Source: Sphingorhabdus lutea
Lineage (GTDB): Bacteria; Pseudomonadota; Alphaproteobacteria; Sphingomonadales; Sphingomonadaceae
Reading direction: 5' to 3'
Assembly (NCBI RefSeq): GCF_001889025.1
Contig: NZ_CP018154.1
Span: forward strand, 186,001 to 250,000
Length of the DNA stretch: 64,000 nt
Each line of letters opens with the position of its first letter. Positions within the stretch are counted from its first letter, which is position 1. Shown here piece by piece: positions 1-9,088 of the stretch. A model generated the notes under the pieces. The model was not told where the DNA came from. It ran no database searches and worked only from the letters and a program-made list of their open reading frames with translations. The translations under genes and the position numbers were made by a program.

Positions 1-46
1 TCATCAAATGGGCAATTTTTCCCTTTTTCTCCAACCTTAACGTCAT
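1..46 (-). CDS. Start of a probable enoyl-CoA hydratase/isomerase family gene (partial)
   Basis: Only the first 15 codons are inside the window, on the minus strand from an ATG at 46. They read MTLRLEKKGKIAHLM, which resembles the usual N-terminus of crotonase-fold enoyl-CoA hydratases (a short strand followed by G-x-I-A-x-L). An AAGGA sequence lies about nine bases upstream of the ATG. The gene follows the 60-938 gene by 13 bases and is probably in the same operon. The family call rests on very few residues and is inference; the existence of a translated start is better supported. Confidence 0.45.
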   Translation of the reverse strand, partial: MTLRLEKKGKIAHLM

Positions 47-59
47 ATTTGATAATTCC

Positions 60-938
60 TTATGCGGGGTCAATTTCGCGCAAATGCTGTCCAATGGCGC
101 GGCGCGTGGTCACCCATATATCATCATGCTTTCTGACATGTTTGAAAAATTCCTCCAATGCCCAAATGCGTCCCGCACGGCCAATGATGCGTAAATGCAG
201 TCCCAATGACATCATTTTGGGATTACCCTCCACCCCTTCGCGGTAAATTTGGTCAAAATTCCTTATGGCATAGGCCAACCATTGATCGGGTGTCATGGCC
301 GGATCGGTCCACATTTTCATATCATTATTGTCCAATTGATAGGGCACAATGACCATGGGTTTTTCTGGTACAGTCGCCTTATCCCAAAAGGGTATATCAC
401 CGGAATAATTATCCATATGATATTCAAACCCCTCCTCTATCAATAATCGGCGTGTATTATCGGTATGGAAATATCGCGAAAGCCAGCCATAGGGCCGCGT
501 TCCGGTGGTTTTTTCAATGGATGTTACCGCCATTTGAATAAATTCACGTTCCTTTGCCTCATCCATTTTAAATTGATGTATCCAGCGATAGCCATGGCTG
601 ACCGGTTCATGCCCCAATTTGGCGATAGCCTCCCCAATTTCGGGATGATTTTCAAGGCTTAACGCCGCGACGGTCCAACTGGCCATCATTTCATATTGCT
701 GTAATAATTTCACAATGCGCGGCGCACCCGCCTTTATACCATATAAATAATTGCTTTCATTGCCATAATTGCGAATGGGTGATTTAATGTGAATGCCAAG
801 TTCATCCACCGGTTCCATGCCGCGATCGCCGCGTGCGATGGTCATTTCACTGCCTTCTTCGACATTGACCACAATGGACAGTGCCATTTTTGCGCCACCT
901 GGCCAATCAATCCGTTCTTCAGGTAAAATATGGGTCAT
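60..938 (-). CDS. Polysaccharide deacetylase-fold amidohydrolase, PuuE type
   Basis: A 292-residue NodB-homology protein of the PuuE subgroup, whose members include allantoinase-like and cyclic-imide hydrolases rather than sugar deacetylases. The SHGYRW motif near residues 113-118 is the form of the metal-binding His motif seen in this subgroup. There is no signal peptide, so it should act in the cytoplasm on a small molecule with a C-N bond. It starts one base from the SDR gene stop (938), so the two are translationally coupled. It is one of three related proteins in the window (see 22029 and 22940) and differs from them around the His motif, suggesting different substrates. Exact reaction unknown. 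Confidence 0.75.
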   Translation of the reverse strand: MTHILPEERIDWPGGAKMALSIVVNVEEGSEMTIARGDRGMEPVDELGIHIKSPIRNYGNESNYLYGIKAGAPRIVKLLQQYEMMASWTVAALSLENHPEIGEAIAKLGHEPVSHGYRWIHQFKMDEAKEREFIQMAVTSIEKTTGTRPYGWLSRYFHTDNTRRLLIEEGFEYHMDNYSGDIPFWDKATVPEKPMVIVPYQLDNNDMKMWTDPAMTPDQWLAYAIRNFDQIYREGVEGNPKMMSLGLHLRIIGRAGRIWALEEFFKHVRKHDDIWVTTRRAIGQHLREIDPA

Positions 939-1747
939 TAATGCATTTCCTCCCCGCCAGAGACATTTAACGCCTCTCCGGTAATATAATGGGCCTCTTC
1001 ACTGGCAAGCCAAGCACAGGCGGATGCCGTGTCGCTGGGCAGGCCGGGGCGGCCCATGGGGTTTTTGGCGGCCATATTGGCGACATAAGCCTCCACCGAT
1101 TCAAAACCCAATAATTTGCTGAAATATAAATTTTGTTCTGCGCCCAATGCGGTGGTGACATGATTGGGACAAATGGCATTCACGGTAATGCCATGCATGC
1201 CAAGCTCCACCGCGCTGGCCCGCGTCAACCCTATCATCCCATGTTTGGAGGAGACATAGGCAGGCAGATGCGGAAATCCTGTTTTTGCCGCTTGGCTGGC
1301 AATATTGATAATCCGCCCGCCACCTTTTCCGGTTTCTTCTTGCCGCTTTACCATCGCCCTTGCCGCTGCCTGTGTGCAATAAAATGCGCCGTTCAAATTA
1401 ACCGAAATTACCTTGGCAAAGTCGGCGGAAACAACATCCAATAATGGTTTCATCATAAAACCAATGCCCGCATTATTGACCAAAATGTCCACCGCGCCAA
1501 ATGCATCCACGGTTTGTAAGACCAAGGCGTCACATTGCGCCGCATCCGACACATCACATGCAATGGCGGCCACCTTTGCGCCGCGCCCGCGTAATCCATC
1601 GGCCACTAGCTGTGCCTCATCATCAATCACAATGTCGGAAACAACACAATTTGCCCCTTCATCGGCAAAGCGCTCTAATATCCCTTGGCCAAGTCCCTTT
1701 TGCTTGCCAGATCCTGTGACGATAATGGTTTTTCCGGAAAATCGCAT
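938..1747 (-). CDS. Short-chain dehydrogenase/reductase
   Basis: A 269-residue classical SDR. The nucleotide-binding loop is at residues 11-20 (TGSGKQKGLG, a variant of TGxxxGxG), NNAG at 91-94, and the catalytic Ser151, Tyr164 and Lys168 (YVSSK) are all present. It should oxidise a hydroxyl group or reduce a ketone with NAD(P). Its neighbours (possible enoyl-CoA hydratase, amidase, CoA ligase) suggest a 3-hydroxyacyl-type or ring-hydroxyl dehydrogenation step in the catabolic pathway; this is inference. Its ends touch both neighbouring genes (938 and 1747), typical of an operon. The substrate cannot be read from the sequence. Confidence 0.85.
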   Translation of the reverse strand: MRFSGKTIIVTGSGKQKGLGQGILERFADEGANCVVSDIVIDDEAQLVADGLRGRGAKVAAIACDVSDAAQCDALVLQTVDAFGAVDILVNNAGIGFMMKPLLDVVSADFAKVISVNLNGAFYCTQAAARAMVKRQEETGKGGGRIINIASQAAKTGFPHLPAYVSSKHGMIGLTRASAVELGMHGITVNAICPNHVTTALGAEQNLYFSKLLGFESVEAYVANMAAKNPMGRPGLPSDTASACAWLASEEAHYITGEALNVSGGEEMH

Positions 1748-2052
1748 TATATATCCTTGGTCAAAATGAAAATGGGATTGTCGGCAAATGCCTGAAACGG
1801 GGCGACCTTTGCCTGAAATTCGGGATTTGATACATCGCCGACAAATTCATCCATGCCATTTATGTCTATCACCTCAATATAATCATAGGGGGATTTGGCA
1901 TCCGAACCAAAAATTCCCGTGGCGCGGTGCACAGTAAATTCATGAACCGATGGCAAAGCATTGGCGGTGGGAATATCATCTGCGCGGGCCCATGCCTCAT
2001 ATTCTTGGGCATTTACGCCAGATTTTAAGTTAAATAATACGATGATACGCAT
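1747..2052 (-). CDS. RedY/HapK-like small protein
   Basis: A 101-residue soluble protein beginning MRIIVLFNLK and containing the alternating strand and helix pattern of a ferredoxin-like dimeric alpha/beta barrel. It resembles the REDY-like HapK family, named from prodiginine (tripyrrole) biosynthesis clusters but also found in degradative operons. Such small barrel proteins often bind or isomerise aromatic or cyclic intermediates. No catalytic residues can be assigned here. It is encoded between the amidase and the SDR, overlapping the SDR start by one base, so it is probably part of the same pathway. Confidence 0.65.
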   Translation of the reverse strand: MRIIVLFNLKSGVNAQEYEAWARADDIPTANALPSVHEFTVHRATGIFGSDAKSPYDYIEVIDINGMDEFVGDVSNPEFQAKVAPFQAFADNPIFILTKDI

Positions 2053-2062
2053 CTCTCTCTCC

Positions 2063-3250
2063 TTATTTCAGATAATTTTTTGGGCGGCGATATGCCGATA
2101 ATTTTTCATCCAATTTTGCCGCCATGGCGAATAAATCCGCCTCGCATCCCCTTGTGCCAATAATCTGCACGCCAAGCGGCATGTTTTTATCATTCATCCC
2201 CATCGGTATTGAAATGGCGGGCAGGTTTGCAATATTGGCAAGACAGGTAAAATCGGCCTGATTGGCGGGGGCTGCTTCATCATGGGCGAATGCCCCCTGC
2301 GGCGCGGTGGGTAAAATAATATGGCCATGTTTCGCCACGATTTCCTGCATTTCTGTGGCCGTTTGGCGCAAAATTGCCAAATCTTCCTGCCAATCTTCCC
2401 CCCGCCTTTTTGGACCATAGGAAAGCAATTTACGTAAATTGACGGATAATTTTTCTTGGTCCACATGGGCCAAATGGGCCGCCATATCGCGCGATGTTTT
2501 GATAAATCCGGCAAATCTTATCCGTGAAAAAGGATGCGATAAATGCGCGGTGGCAATTGGCCCATCAACATGGCGCAATGTATCGCGAAAATTCTCTATC
2601 ACTTCCAATTCGCAATCAACCCCGCTTTCTACCAATGTTGCCACCGCGCCGCCTGCGGCATCATTTTCAGCAAAATTGGACATTATCCGCGCCGCCATTT
2701 CAAGCAGGTTCAAACTACGCGCCATTGGGCCAATACAATCAAAATCGGCCTGTGCAATTTCCAAACCATCTTGGCTGATGCTGCTTTGTGCTGGTTTGAA
2801 CCCATAAATGCCGCAATATGCCGATGGGATACGCACCGATCCCATTGTGTCGCTGCCCAATGCAATGTCGCATAAACCCGCCGCCACGGCAGCGCCGCTG
2901 CCGCCCGATGAACCGCCCGGGCTATATCCCAATTTATGCGGATTTTGGGTTGCACCAAAATATGGATTGTCGGTTTTCGCGCCCAGCGCCGCCTCCTCCA
3001 TATTCAACATGCCAATAATCGCCGCGCCTTCACCGCGCAGCCGCGCCACCGCCTCTGCATCCCTATCTGCTATTCTATCCCGAAATGCTTCACATCCTGC
3101 GGTCCATGGCATATTTTTAACGGCAATATTTGCCTTTACCCCAATGGTCAGACCCGCCAAAGCGCCCTCACCTCCCTGTGCCTCTGCATCAAAATCGTTA
3201 AAGGCGTTTAATAGCTTATTTACATCCTTTATCGCGTCAAAATTTATCAT
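2063..3250 (-). CDS. Amidase signature family hydrolase
   Basis: A 395-residue amidase with an intact Ser-cisSer-Lys triad: Lys39 (GVKAN), Ser114 in the GGSSGGSG loop (112-119) and nucleophile Ser138 in DTMGSVRIP. The spacings (75 and 24 residues) match those of fatty acid amide hydrolase. It hydrolyses an amide, a half-amide or a carbamoyl group to a carboxylate with release of ammonia or an amine. It is shorter than many family members (about 450-500 residues), as are AtzF- or half-amidase-like enzymes. The stop of the upstream CoA ligase overlaps its start by four bases. The amide substrate is unknown; the neighbouring PuuE-like hydrolase could supply it. Confidence 0.85.
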   Translation of the reverse strand: MINFDAIKDVNKLLNAFNDFDAEAQGGEGALAGLTIGVKANIAVKNMPWTAGCEAFRDRIADRDAEAVARLRGEGAAIIGMLNMEEAALGAKTDNPYFGATQNPHKLGYSPGGSSGGSGAAVAAGLCDIALGSDTMGSVRIPSAYCGIYGFKPAQSSISQDGLEIAQADFDCIGPMARSLNLLEMAARIMSNFAENDAAGGAVATLVESGVDCELEVIENFRDTLRHVDGPIATAHLSHPFSRIRFAGFIKTSRDMAAHLAHVDQEKLSVNLRKLLSYGPKRRGEDWQEDLAILRQTATEMQEIVAKHGHIILPTAPQGAFAHDEAAPANQADFTCLANIANLPAISIPMGMNDKNMPLGVQIIGTRGCEADLFAMAAKLDEKLSAYRRPKNYLK

Positions 3251-4620
3251 AGGCCGCGCTCATCAATCAATCTTATCGGCTTTTGTCTGGTGTCAATTTG
3301 GGTGTCGGCGGCGGTTTCACCTGCGCCAACCATATTTACCGATACCTCTATCCCCAATCCCTTGCGTAATAAATCGGATAGCTGTGCCTTATTGCTGCCG
3401 CCCTTGCTTTCCAATGTGACATGCATATCATCCCGTCCGGCGGCATCGCGGGTTACGCGGCAAATATATTCACCGGTTAAATCGCTGCGTCCTTCGATAA
3501 TTGACCCAATGGCGTGCGGGAAAATATTAATGCCGCGCAATTTCACCATATTATCACTGCGCCCCTTAAAACCGCTAATCCGCTTAAACACCATGCCGGT
3601 ATCATTGTTATCGGTGCGTTCTTCGGTAATATCATGGGTGTTAAACCGGATACAGGGGGCAATATCATCCTTAAACAAACAGGTGACAACCATATCGCCG
3701 GTTTGTCCCGCAGATACAGCCGCGCCGCTATCCACGTCCAAAATTTCCAAAAATTGAGCATCCTCCCAAACATATAAACCATTGCGATCCGGCCCTTCGC
3801 CCGCAATGCTGCCCGTGTCGCCCACGCCATACCAATCATATGCCTTTGCACCATGCCATGCTGCCTCGGTCGCGGCGCGGTCCTCCGTTCCCAAATGGCC
3901 GATAATCATTTTCAATTTTATCCGGTCGAATAATTTTTCCGCCTCTGCCACATCGGCCAATTTGCGGATATAATCGACAAAACCAACCATGCAGGTCACG
4001 CCAAAATCGGCCATTAAATTTACCTGATTCATGCTGCGCGTTTCAATGCCCGTTCCGGCGGAAAGAAACAGGCTGTTGGTATAATGCGTTACGGACTCGC
4101 GAATATAATGCCCGCCATTTATCATGCCATGACCATAAACGGATTGCACCACATCATCGCGGCCAAGCCCCATCCAGCGATACATGCGGCCAACCAATAA
4201 ATTGGTTATTTCACGCCCTTTTGGCCCAAACATCAATGGTTGCGGGCGGCCCGTTGTGCCCGATGTTGTGTGGAAAATTACCGGCGCGGCGTCATTCCCC
4301 TTTGCCCGACCATCAAAATCGCCATAGGGGGGGAATTGCTGCACCGACGCCATTAAATCGCTTTTGTCATAAACGGGCAATTTGCTTATATCATGCAATC
4401 CGCTTATATCGCCGGCCTCTATCCCCTTTGCGCCCCACAGCCGTTGGTAAAATGGAATTTGCCACCCGCGCTGCATCAATTTTAAAAATTGCTTATTTTG
4501 TATGGCATATAATTCATCACGCGACATATTGGTATAACGGCGCACAAATTCGTCACCAACGGGATATTGCTCCAACATTGCCTTGGCATCAAATGTTTCA
4601 AAATAGGATGGAAAACTCAT
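3247..4620 (-). CDS. PaaK-like acyl/aryl-CoA ligase (adenylate-forming)
   Basis: A 457-residue member of the phenylacetate-CoA ligase family. The ATP-binding loop HTTSGTTGRPQPLMFG lies at about 117-132, and the C-terminal part (LRGINIFPHAI) matches the PaaK C-terminal domain. It should activate an aromatic or other carboxylic acid to its CoA thioester with ATP going to AMP. Four-base overlaps with both neighbours (amidase and PrpD-like) show tight coupling. The acid it activates could be the product of the amidase; that is inference. Confidence 0.8.
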   Translation of the reverse strand: MSFPSYFETFDAKAMLEQYPVGDEFVRRYTNMSRDELYAIQNKQFLKLMQRGWQIPFYQRLWGAKGIEAGDISGLHDISKLPVYDKSDLMASVQQFPPYGDFDGRAKGNDAAPVIFHTTSGTTGRPQPLMFGPKGREITNLLVGRMYRWMGLGRDDVVQSVYGHGMINGGHYIRESVTHYTNSLFLSAGTGIETRSMNQVNLMADFGVTCMVGFVDYIRKLADVAEAEKLFDRIKLKMIIGHLGTEDRAATEAAWHGAKAYDWYGVGDTGSIAGEGPDRNGLYVWEDAQFLEILDVDSGAAVSAGQTGDMVVTCLFKDDIAPCIRFNTHDITEERTDNNDTGMVFKRISGFKGRSDNMVKLRGINIFPHAIGSIIEGRSDLTGEYICRVTRDAAGRDDMHVTLESKGGSNKAQLSDLLRKGLGIEVSVNMVGAGETAADTQIDTRQKPIRLIDERGL

Positions 4621-5921
4621 TTCTTCTCCGTTGCATAATTTAGGGGTTCGTTAAAAATTTTTAATGTTGTTTCGGGGCAAAGGGCGCGGCACAGATCATA
4701 TTTTTCCTGCACCTGCTTTGCCGACATGGGGGCATTTGGGCTGCCCAAATTATCATGGATAATCTGTGCAATCTCACTGCCGTCTTTTAATGTGATGAGA
4801 AGCCGCTGCGGGCCAAGGGCATTGCCGTCTTGATTATCATCCAAAATTACAGATATATTTTTTGCCAATGCGGCCAACCGGTCATCCGCCATGCCCGCAT
4901 CATCAAAATAGGCTGGGTTAATATATCCATCGCGCACCATCATTGCCGCCAAAAATGGTAGGGATAATCGGGCATAGGATGCGCGCATCCCATCCATATA
5001 TGGCCGCGCGACAAGCCGGTGGATTAAGGGCGGCGCATATAATTTCATCCCCGCAACATTGCCCAAATTTACCGCGCCATCGCCATATAATTTTGCCAAT
5101 GCGCCCAATGCGCCATGGCTTGCCCGACCCGATGGATATGGCTTTACGCTCACCTCTGCTATCCGCCAGATCTTGCCCAAATATGTGCAATATTCGGTCA
5201 GATCCAATGGTTCGATAAGGGCGCCATAGCCAAATGGCCCATCCAAAATATCATGCGGCCCGTTCATATCGCCGCACCCCAAATCCACGGCCATAATTGC
5301 CGATTTTGCCGCATTGGCAATTTGCAGCGGCAGGGTGATACTTGCCTCCACATGTGCCTGCATCGTCCCGCCAATAAAGCTATAGGCAAGGCCGATAATA
5401 TTGGCCATTTCTTCACGGCTTGCCCCCGCCAATCGCGCACATGCCAATGATGCGCCCATTAAACCCGCCGTGGCAGGGCGGAAAAATTTCATCGGTCCGG
5501 TTGCCGCCATGCCAAATCCACTGGCAATATCCACCCCAATGGCAAGGGCGGTTAGAAATTCTTGCCTATCACTACCGCCCATTTTATCGGACATGGCAAG
5601 CAATGCCGCGCTTACCACCGACATGGCGTGAACCACCGCACCCTCATGCACCGCATCCCATTCAAGGCAATGTATCGCAAATCCATTAAAAAATGCCGCC
5701 GATGCTGCAGGTAATTTTTCGTCCCTGCTTAATATTCGCGCATCATCATTTGCGCCCCATTGTCGGATAATGGGCAGCAATACCTGTGCCTCGGGCGAAT
5801 ATGCACCCGCTGCGCCCACGGCTAAAGTATCGGCCAATAAATGTTCGCAATGGCCGAGCACATCATCGGGCAATTTATGCGGCGTGGCGGCAAAATCCAA
5901 TATGAGGTTAATATTTTTCAT
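4617..5921 (-). CDS. MmgE/PrpD family protein (first of a tandem pair)
   Basis: A 434-residue protein of the MmgE/PrpD family, which includes 2-methylcitrate dehydratase and aconitate decarboxylase and handles branched tricarboxylates and dicarboxylates. The helical N-terminal domain with the conserved GCVEWD-like segment (here HCLEWDAVHEGAVVHAMSVVSAAL, roughly residues 84-107) and the SVKPYPSGRASHGALGAL segment (about 258-275) are recognisable. It overlaps the next PrpD-like gene and the CoA ligase by four bases each. A dehydration, hydration or decarboxylation of a C-branched acid is likely; the propionate methylcitrate cycle is not implied because prpB and prpC are absent. Confidence 0.8.
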   Translation of the reverse strand: MKNINLILDFAATPHKLPDDVLGHCEHLLADTLAVGAAGAYSPEAQVLLPIIRQWGANDDARILSRDEKLPAASAAFFNGFAIHCLEWDAVHEGAVVHAMSVVSAALLAMSDKMGGSDRQEFLTALAIGVDIASGFGMAATGPMKFFRPATAGLMGASLACARLAGASREEMANIIGLAYSFIGGTMQAHVEASITLPLQIANAAKSAIMAVDLGCGDMNGPHDILDGPFGYGALIEPLDLTEYCTYLGKIWRIAEVSVKPYPSGRASHGALGALAKLYGDGAVNLGNVAGMKLYAPPLIHRLVARPYMDGMRASYARLSLPFLAAMMVRDGYINPAYFDDAGMADDRLAALAKNISVILDDNQDGNALGPQRLLITLKDGSEIAQIIHDNLGSPNAPMSAKQVQEKYDLCRALCPETTLKIFNEPLNYATEKK

Positions 5922-7180
5922 GAAAGCCAGCCTTGCAATAATTTTTGAATTTCGCCCACATCATTTGAATTTAGGCACAGGTTAATCGCGGCATCCGCAT
6001 CTTTTTCGCTTAACCCGCCCCATAAAATCAATTGACGCGCCTTATCCATTATTTGCCCCTCGCTCATCGGGCATTCGGGATCGCCCAAGGCATCGATAAC
6101 TTCCACAACATCCCCGCCGCATGACACCCGCGCCCCATAATGTTGCGGGTAACGCGCTTCAATATCATCGGCCTGTTCCACCGTAATTCGCGCCCGTGCA
6201 GCGGCATATTTTGAAATGGCATCCGGTTCAAAATCATTAAGCTCAATCTCCCCCTTATCGGCAATCACCGCCAATGCATGTTGAATGGAAAATTTTGCCT
6301 CCTGCGTGCTTTGCGGGTTTTGCCGGTCGCAAAATGTCACCGCATCTTTATATGTTTCAACAACGATTTCACCGTGTAAATCGCCTCTTCTTTCCTTTAA
6401 TCTTATAGCGGCATCAATGGCGGGGTGTGCATGTCGGCACGCACCCCATGGTTTAAAACTGACATCAAAAATGCGCCATTCATCCAAATATTTCATCGGC
6501 TTTGGTTTATCACATGTTGCGGCATATAGGCCCTGTGGCCCTTCCAAGATAAATTTGGGGCCGGTAAATCCCTGTCTTGCCAATCGTGCCTGCCATAATC
6601 CGGCAAGGGCGGCATGGGTTAAATGCATTTGTTTGGTCATCACATTTTCATGGCGCATTTGCCATAAACCGCCCGCTATTGACCCCGCATTTCCCATGGC
6701 GAATACATATTTATCCTTATCAAAACCAAAAATATGGCCCGCCGCCACGGCCGCGCCAAATCCGCCGGCGGTGGCGCTATTATGATAAAATTCATAATGG
6801 CGGCTATCCAATGTCTCGCCAATGATGATCATCGCCTCATATCCCACGGCCGCACCATTTAACAATATTTCCATCGTGCCATTAACTTCACGGATAGCGG
6901 ATAAGGCCGATGGCCAAACCGCCGGGCCAGGGTGCAATATGGATGTGCGGTGAATATCGTCCATTTCCAGAACATTGCCCAACATTGCCGCGCGGGTAAG
7001 AATGTCTGACTCGGCCATTTTAACAATATTGGCAATCTTGCTTTGCCGCGCACCCGCCACACATCCCATCCAATCAAGCAAATGTAACCGCGCACGTTTG
7101 TGCAACGCATCGCGCATATTCCTATCCACGGGGCGGATTAAATGCGCGGCCAATTTCTCGGTTAAGCTCTCTTGCGTCAT
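5918..7180 (-). CDS. MmgE/PrpD family protein (second of a tandem pair)
   Basis: A 420-residue paralogue in the same family as its downstream neighbour, with the characteristic DDIHRTSILHPGPAVWPSALS region (about residues 76-96) and a SFKPWGACRHAHPAIDAA segment (about 239-256) that aligns with the active-site region of the family. It is the first gene of the minus-strand unit, 44 bases from the divergent GntR gene. Two diverged PrpD proteins side by side may form a heteromer or act on successive or isomeric substrates; the sequence alone does not decide. Confidence 0.8.
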   Translation of the reverse strand: MTQESLTEKLAAHLIRPVDRNMRDALHKRARLHLLDWMGCVAGARQSKIANIVKMAESDILTRAAMLGNVLEMDDIHRTSILHPGPAVWPSALSAIREVNGTMEILLNGAAVGYEAMIIIGETLDSRHYEFYHNSATAGGFGAAVAAGHIFGFDKDKYVFAMGNAGSIAGGLWQMRHENVMTKQMHLTHAALAGLWQARLARQGFTGPKFILEGPQGLYAATCDKPKPMKYLDEWRIFDVSFKPWGACRHAHPAIDAAIRLKERRGDLHGEIVVETYKDAVTFCDRQNPQSTQEAKFSIQHALAVIADKGEIELNDFEPDAISKYAAARARITVEQADDIEARYPQHYGARVSCGGDVVEVIDALGDPECPMSEGQIMDKARQLILWGGLSEKDADAAINLCLNSNDVGEIQKLLQGWLS

Positions 7181-7224
7181 CGGCCCGTGCCTAGTAAGTT
7201 AACATTCTTAAATGGAGAGATATT

Positions 7225-7992
7225 TTGGCAAAAAAAGCTGTTATTGGGGCTGCCCCAAAATTGACGAAGAAAAAACCACGTTATTTGGAGTTGGCGGACA
7301 GCTTGCGCTCTGCTGTTTTGCTTGGCGAATTTGGCGGCGATAATGGCTTTCCTACCGAGGCGGAATTGTGCAAAAAATATGATGTGTCGCGCTTTACGAT
7401 TAGGGAGGCTTTGCGCACCCTTTCCAATGAGGGGCTGATTTCGCGGCGTCGCGGTTCGGGCACCATCATTCAACCTGCCTCTGCCCGTGCGGGCGCATTG
7501 CACCAACCGCTTTCCAATGTGGGGGAGATTTTGCAATATGCGCGTGATACCTCCATTTTGTTTGAGGCAAAAGCTGCGGAAATTTTGCCAACCGATATTG
7601 CCGAGCAAATTGGCATAATTCCCGATGGTAAATGGCACATGTTTCGCGGGCTTCGGTTGAAGGAAGGACGCCGCCGACCCATTGCGGTAACATTGGCATG
7701 GGTGCATCCCGATTTGGAAAGCGCATTGGCCGATTTTGATCCACAAAGCGCGACCATTTTTGGCCAGTTGCAAATGCGTGGCGGCATAAAAATCACCCAA
7801 ATTACACAGGCGATACAGGCCATTTCCGCGACCGAGGAAATAGCAAGCGACCTTGGCATTGAAAAAGGCGATCCGGTGCTGCGTATTTTGCGCTGCTATT
7901 ATGATCAAAATGAAGGTATTTTTGAAATATCGGCCAGCTTCCATCCCGGTGAACGCTTTGCCTATTCCATGCATATTGATGTGGGCAAATAA
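7225..7992 (+). CDS. GntR/HutC family transcriptional regulator
   Basis: A 255-residue regulator starting at TTG (7225) with a good GGAGAG ribosome site six bases upstream. The winged helix-turn-helix is at about residues 18-85 (ELCKKYDVSRFTIREALRTL, with RRGSG in the wing) and a UTRA effector-binding domain fills about 105-250. UTRA regulators bind a pathway metabolite and release DNA. It sits in the middle of the catabolic island, divergent from the PrpD/PaaK unit. The palindrome TTGTCCGGACAA found at 12905 and 24573 is the best candidate for its operator. A long opposing reading frame over this gene is a shadow. Confidence 0.9.
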   Translation: MAKKAVIGAAPKLTKKKPRYLELADSLRSAVLLGEFGGDNGFPTEAELCKKYDVSRFTIREALRTLSNEGLISRRRGSGTIIQPASARAGALHQPLSNVGEILQYARDTSILFEAKAAEILPTDIAEQIGIIPDGKWHMFRGLRLKEGRRRPIAVTLAWVHPDLESALADFDPQSATIFGQLQMRGGIKITQITQAIQAISATEEIASDLGIEKGDPVLRILRCYYDQNEGIFEISASFHPGERFAYSMHIDVGK

Positions 7993-8005
7993 TATGATTA
8001 AAATT

Positions 8006-9088
8006 TTAACCATCTGCGTTTAATTCCGGTGCAGAAATGGGCAACCATTTTTCATGTTTAAACCTGATGGCGGGGGTGATTTGGTGCGCCCCATCATGCA
8101 CCGCCAATAATCCACGCTGCGCGATTATCGGTTGATCCAAAGCCTCCCGAAAATTCAGCACTGGGGCAAAGGCCACATCCTTATCGGCAAACCATGCCTC
8201 CCACTCGGCCCTTGTTTTGGTGGCAAAAATGGTGCGCAAAAAGTTGATAAGCTCATCTTGCTCACCCGCCTCTGCCATTGCCATAGGAATTAAATCATCA
8301 CGGTTTAGCGCGGTCAATAAATTGGTGGCAAAGGCCAATTCCCGCCCGCCAAGGACGATATATTTCTCATCCAATGTTTGATAAACATTATAAAAAGCCG
8401 CGCCGCCCAATGAACGTTGTTTTGCCGAAATGGGGGCGTCGCCGCCCGATATAGCGCCGCCTGCAATATGCGCGCACCATGGCAACATGCTGTCAAACAT
8501 CGCACAATCAATAAAATCGCCCTTGCCCGATTTTTCACGGCCAATAATCGCCATTAACACCGCCGATAAAGCGGTTAAACCCGCCGCCATATCCGCGCTG
8601 GGCACGCCGGGCACAACGGGATGGCCATCATGCCCATCATTCACCGACATAAAACCGGCCAATGCCTGCACCGCCATATCATGCGCGGGATGATGCGCCA
8701 TTGGCCCATGCTGACCAAAGGCAGAAATGGAGCAATATATAATATGCGGAAATTTTGCCGATACCATATCAAAATCAAAGCCAAGCCGTTTCATCACACC
8801 AGGGCGAAATCCCTCCACAAACACATCCGCATCGGCAATTAAATCCCATAATGCTTGTTTTCCTGCGTCTGATTTGAGGTCAAGGCATAGGCTTTTCTTA
8901 CCACGGTTCAGGTTTCGAAACCACACCGACTGCCCTGCCTCATCGGGCAATTGCGCCCGCGCGGGGTCGCCCGTTGGGCTTTCAATTTTAATCACCTCTG
9001 CGCCCTGATCCGCCATCATCATGGTCATCATGGGGCCGGGTAAAAATACCGACAGGTCAATGACCTTTATGCCCGATAATTTACCCAT
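8006..9088 (-). CDS. CaiB/BaiF family (class III) CoA-transferase
   Basis: A 360-residue class III CoA-transferase. The N-terminal KVIDLSVFLPGPM Rossmann start, the NRGKKSLCLDLK segment (about 61-72) and the catalytic Asp166 (SADMAAG) are present. It moves CoA between carboxylic acids, for example from succinyl-CoA to a branched dicarboxylate. It is the last gene of a five-gene operon with a second CoA-transferase, acyl-CoA dehydrogenase, MaoC hydratase and CitE-like lyase; its start overlaps the preceding stop by one base. Two adjacent CaiB genes may form a heteromer or act on different acids. Confidence 0.85.
   Translation of the reverse strand: MGKLSGIKVIDLSVFLPGPMMTMMMADQGAEVIKIESPTGDPARAQLPDEAGQSVWFRNLNRGKKSLCLDLKSDAGKQALWDLIADADVFVEGFRPGVMKRLGFDFDMVSAKFPHIIYCSISAFGQHGPMAHHPAHDMAVQALAGFMSVNDGHDGHPVVPGVPSADMAAGLTALSAVLMAIIGREKSGKGDFIDCAMFDSMLPWCAHIAGGAISGGDAPISAKQRSLGGAAFYNVYQTLDEKYIVLGGRELAFATNLLTALNRDDLIPMAMAEAGEQDELINFLRTIFATKTRAEWEAWFADKDVAFAPVLNFREALDQPIIAQRGLLAVHDGAHQITPAIRFKHEKWLPISAPELNADG

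Noticed and set aside
7177..8013. Long minus-strand open frame (278 codons) over the regulator gene
   Set aside because: It is the mirror image of the GntR/HutC gene, which has clear domains, a ribosome site and a proper start; the opposing protein is low in recognisable motifs and rich in unusual residues.
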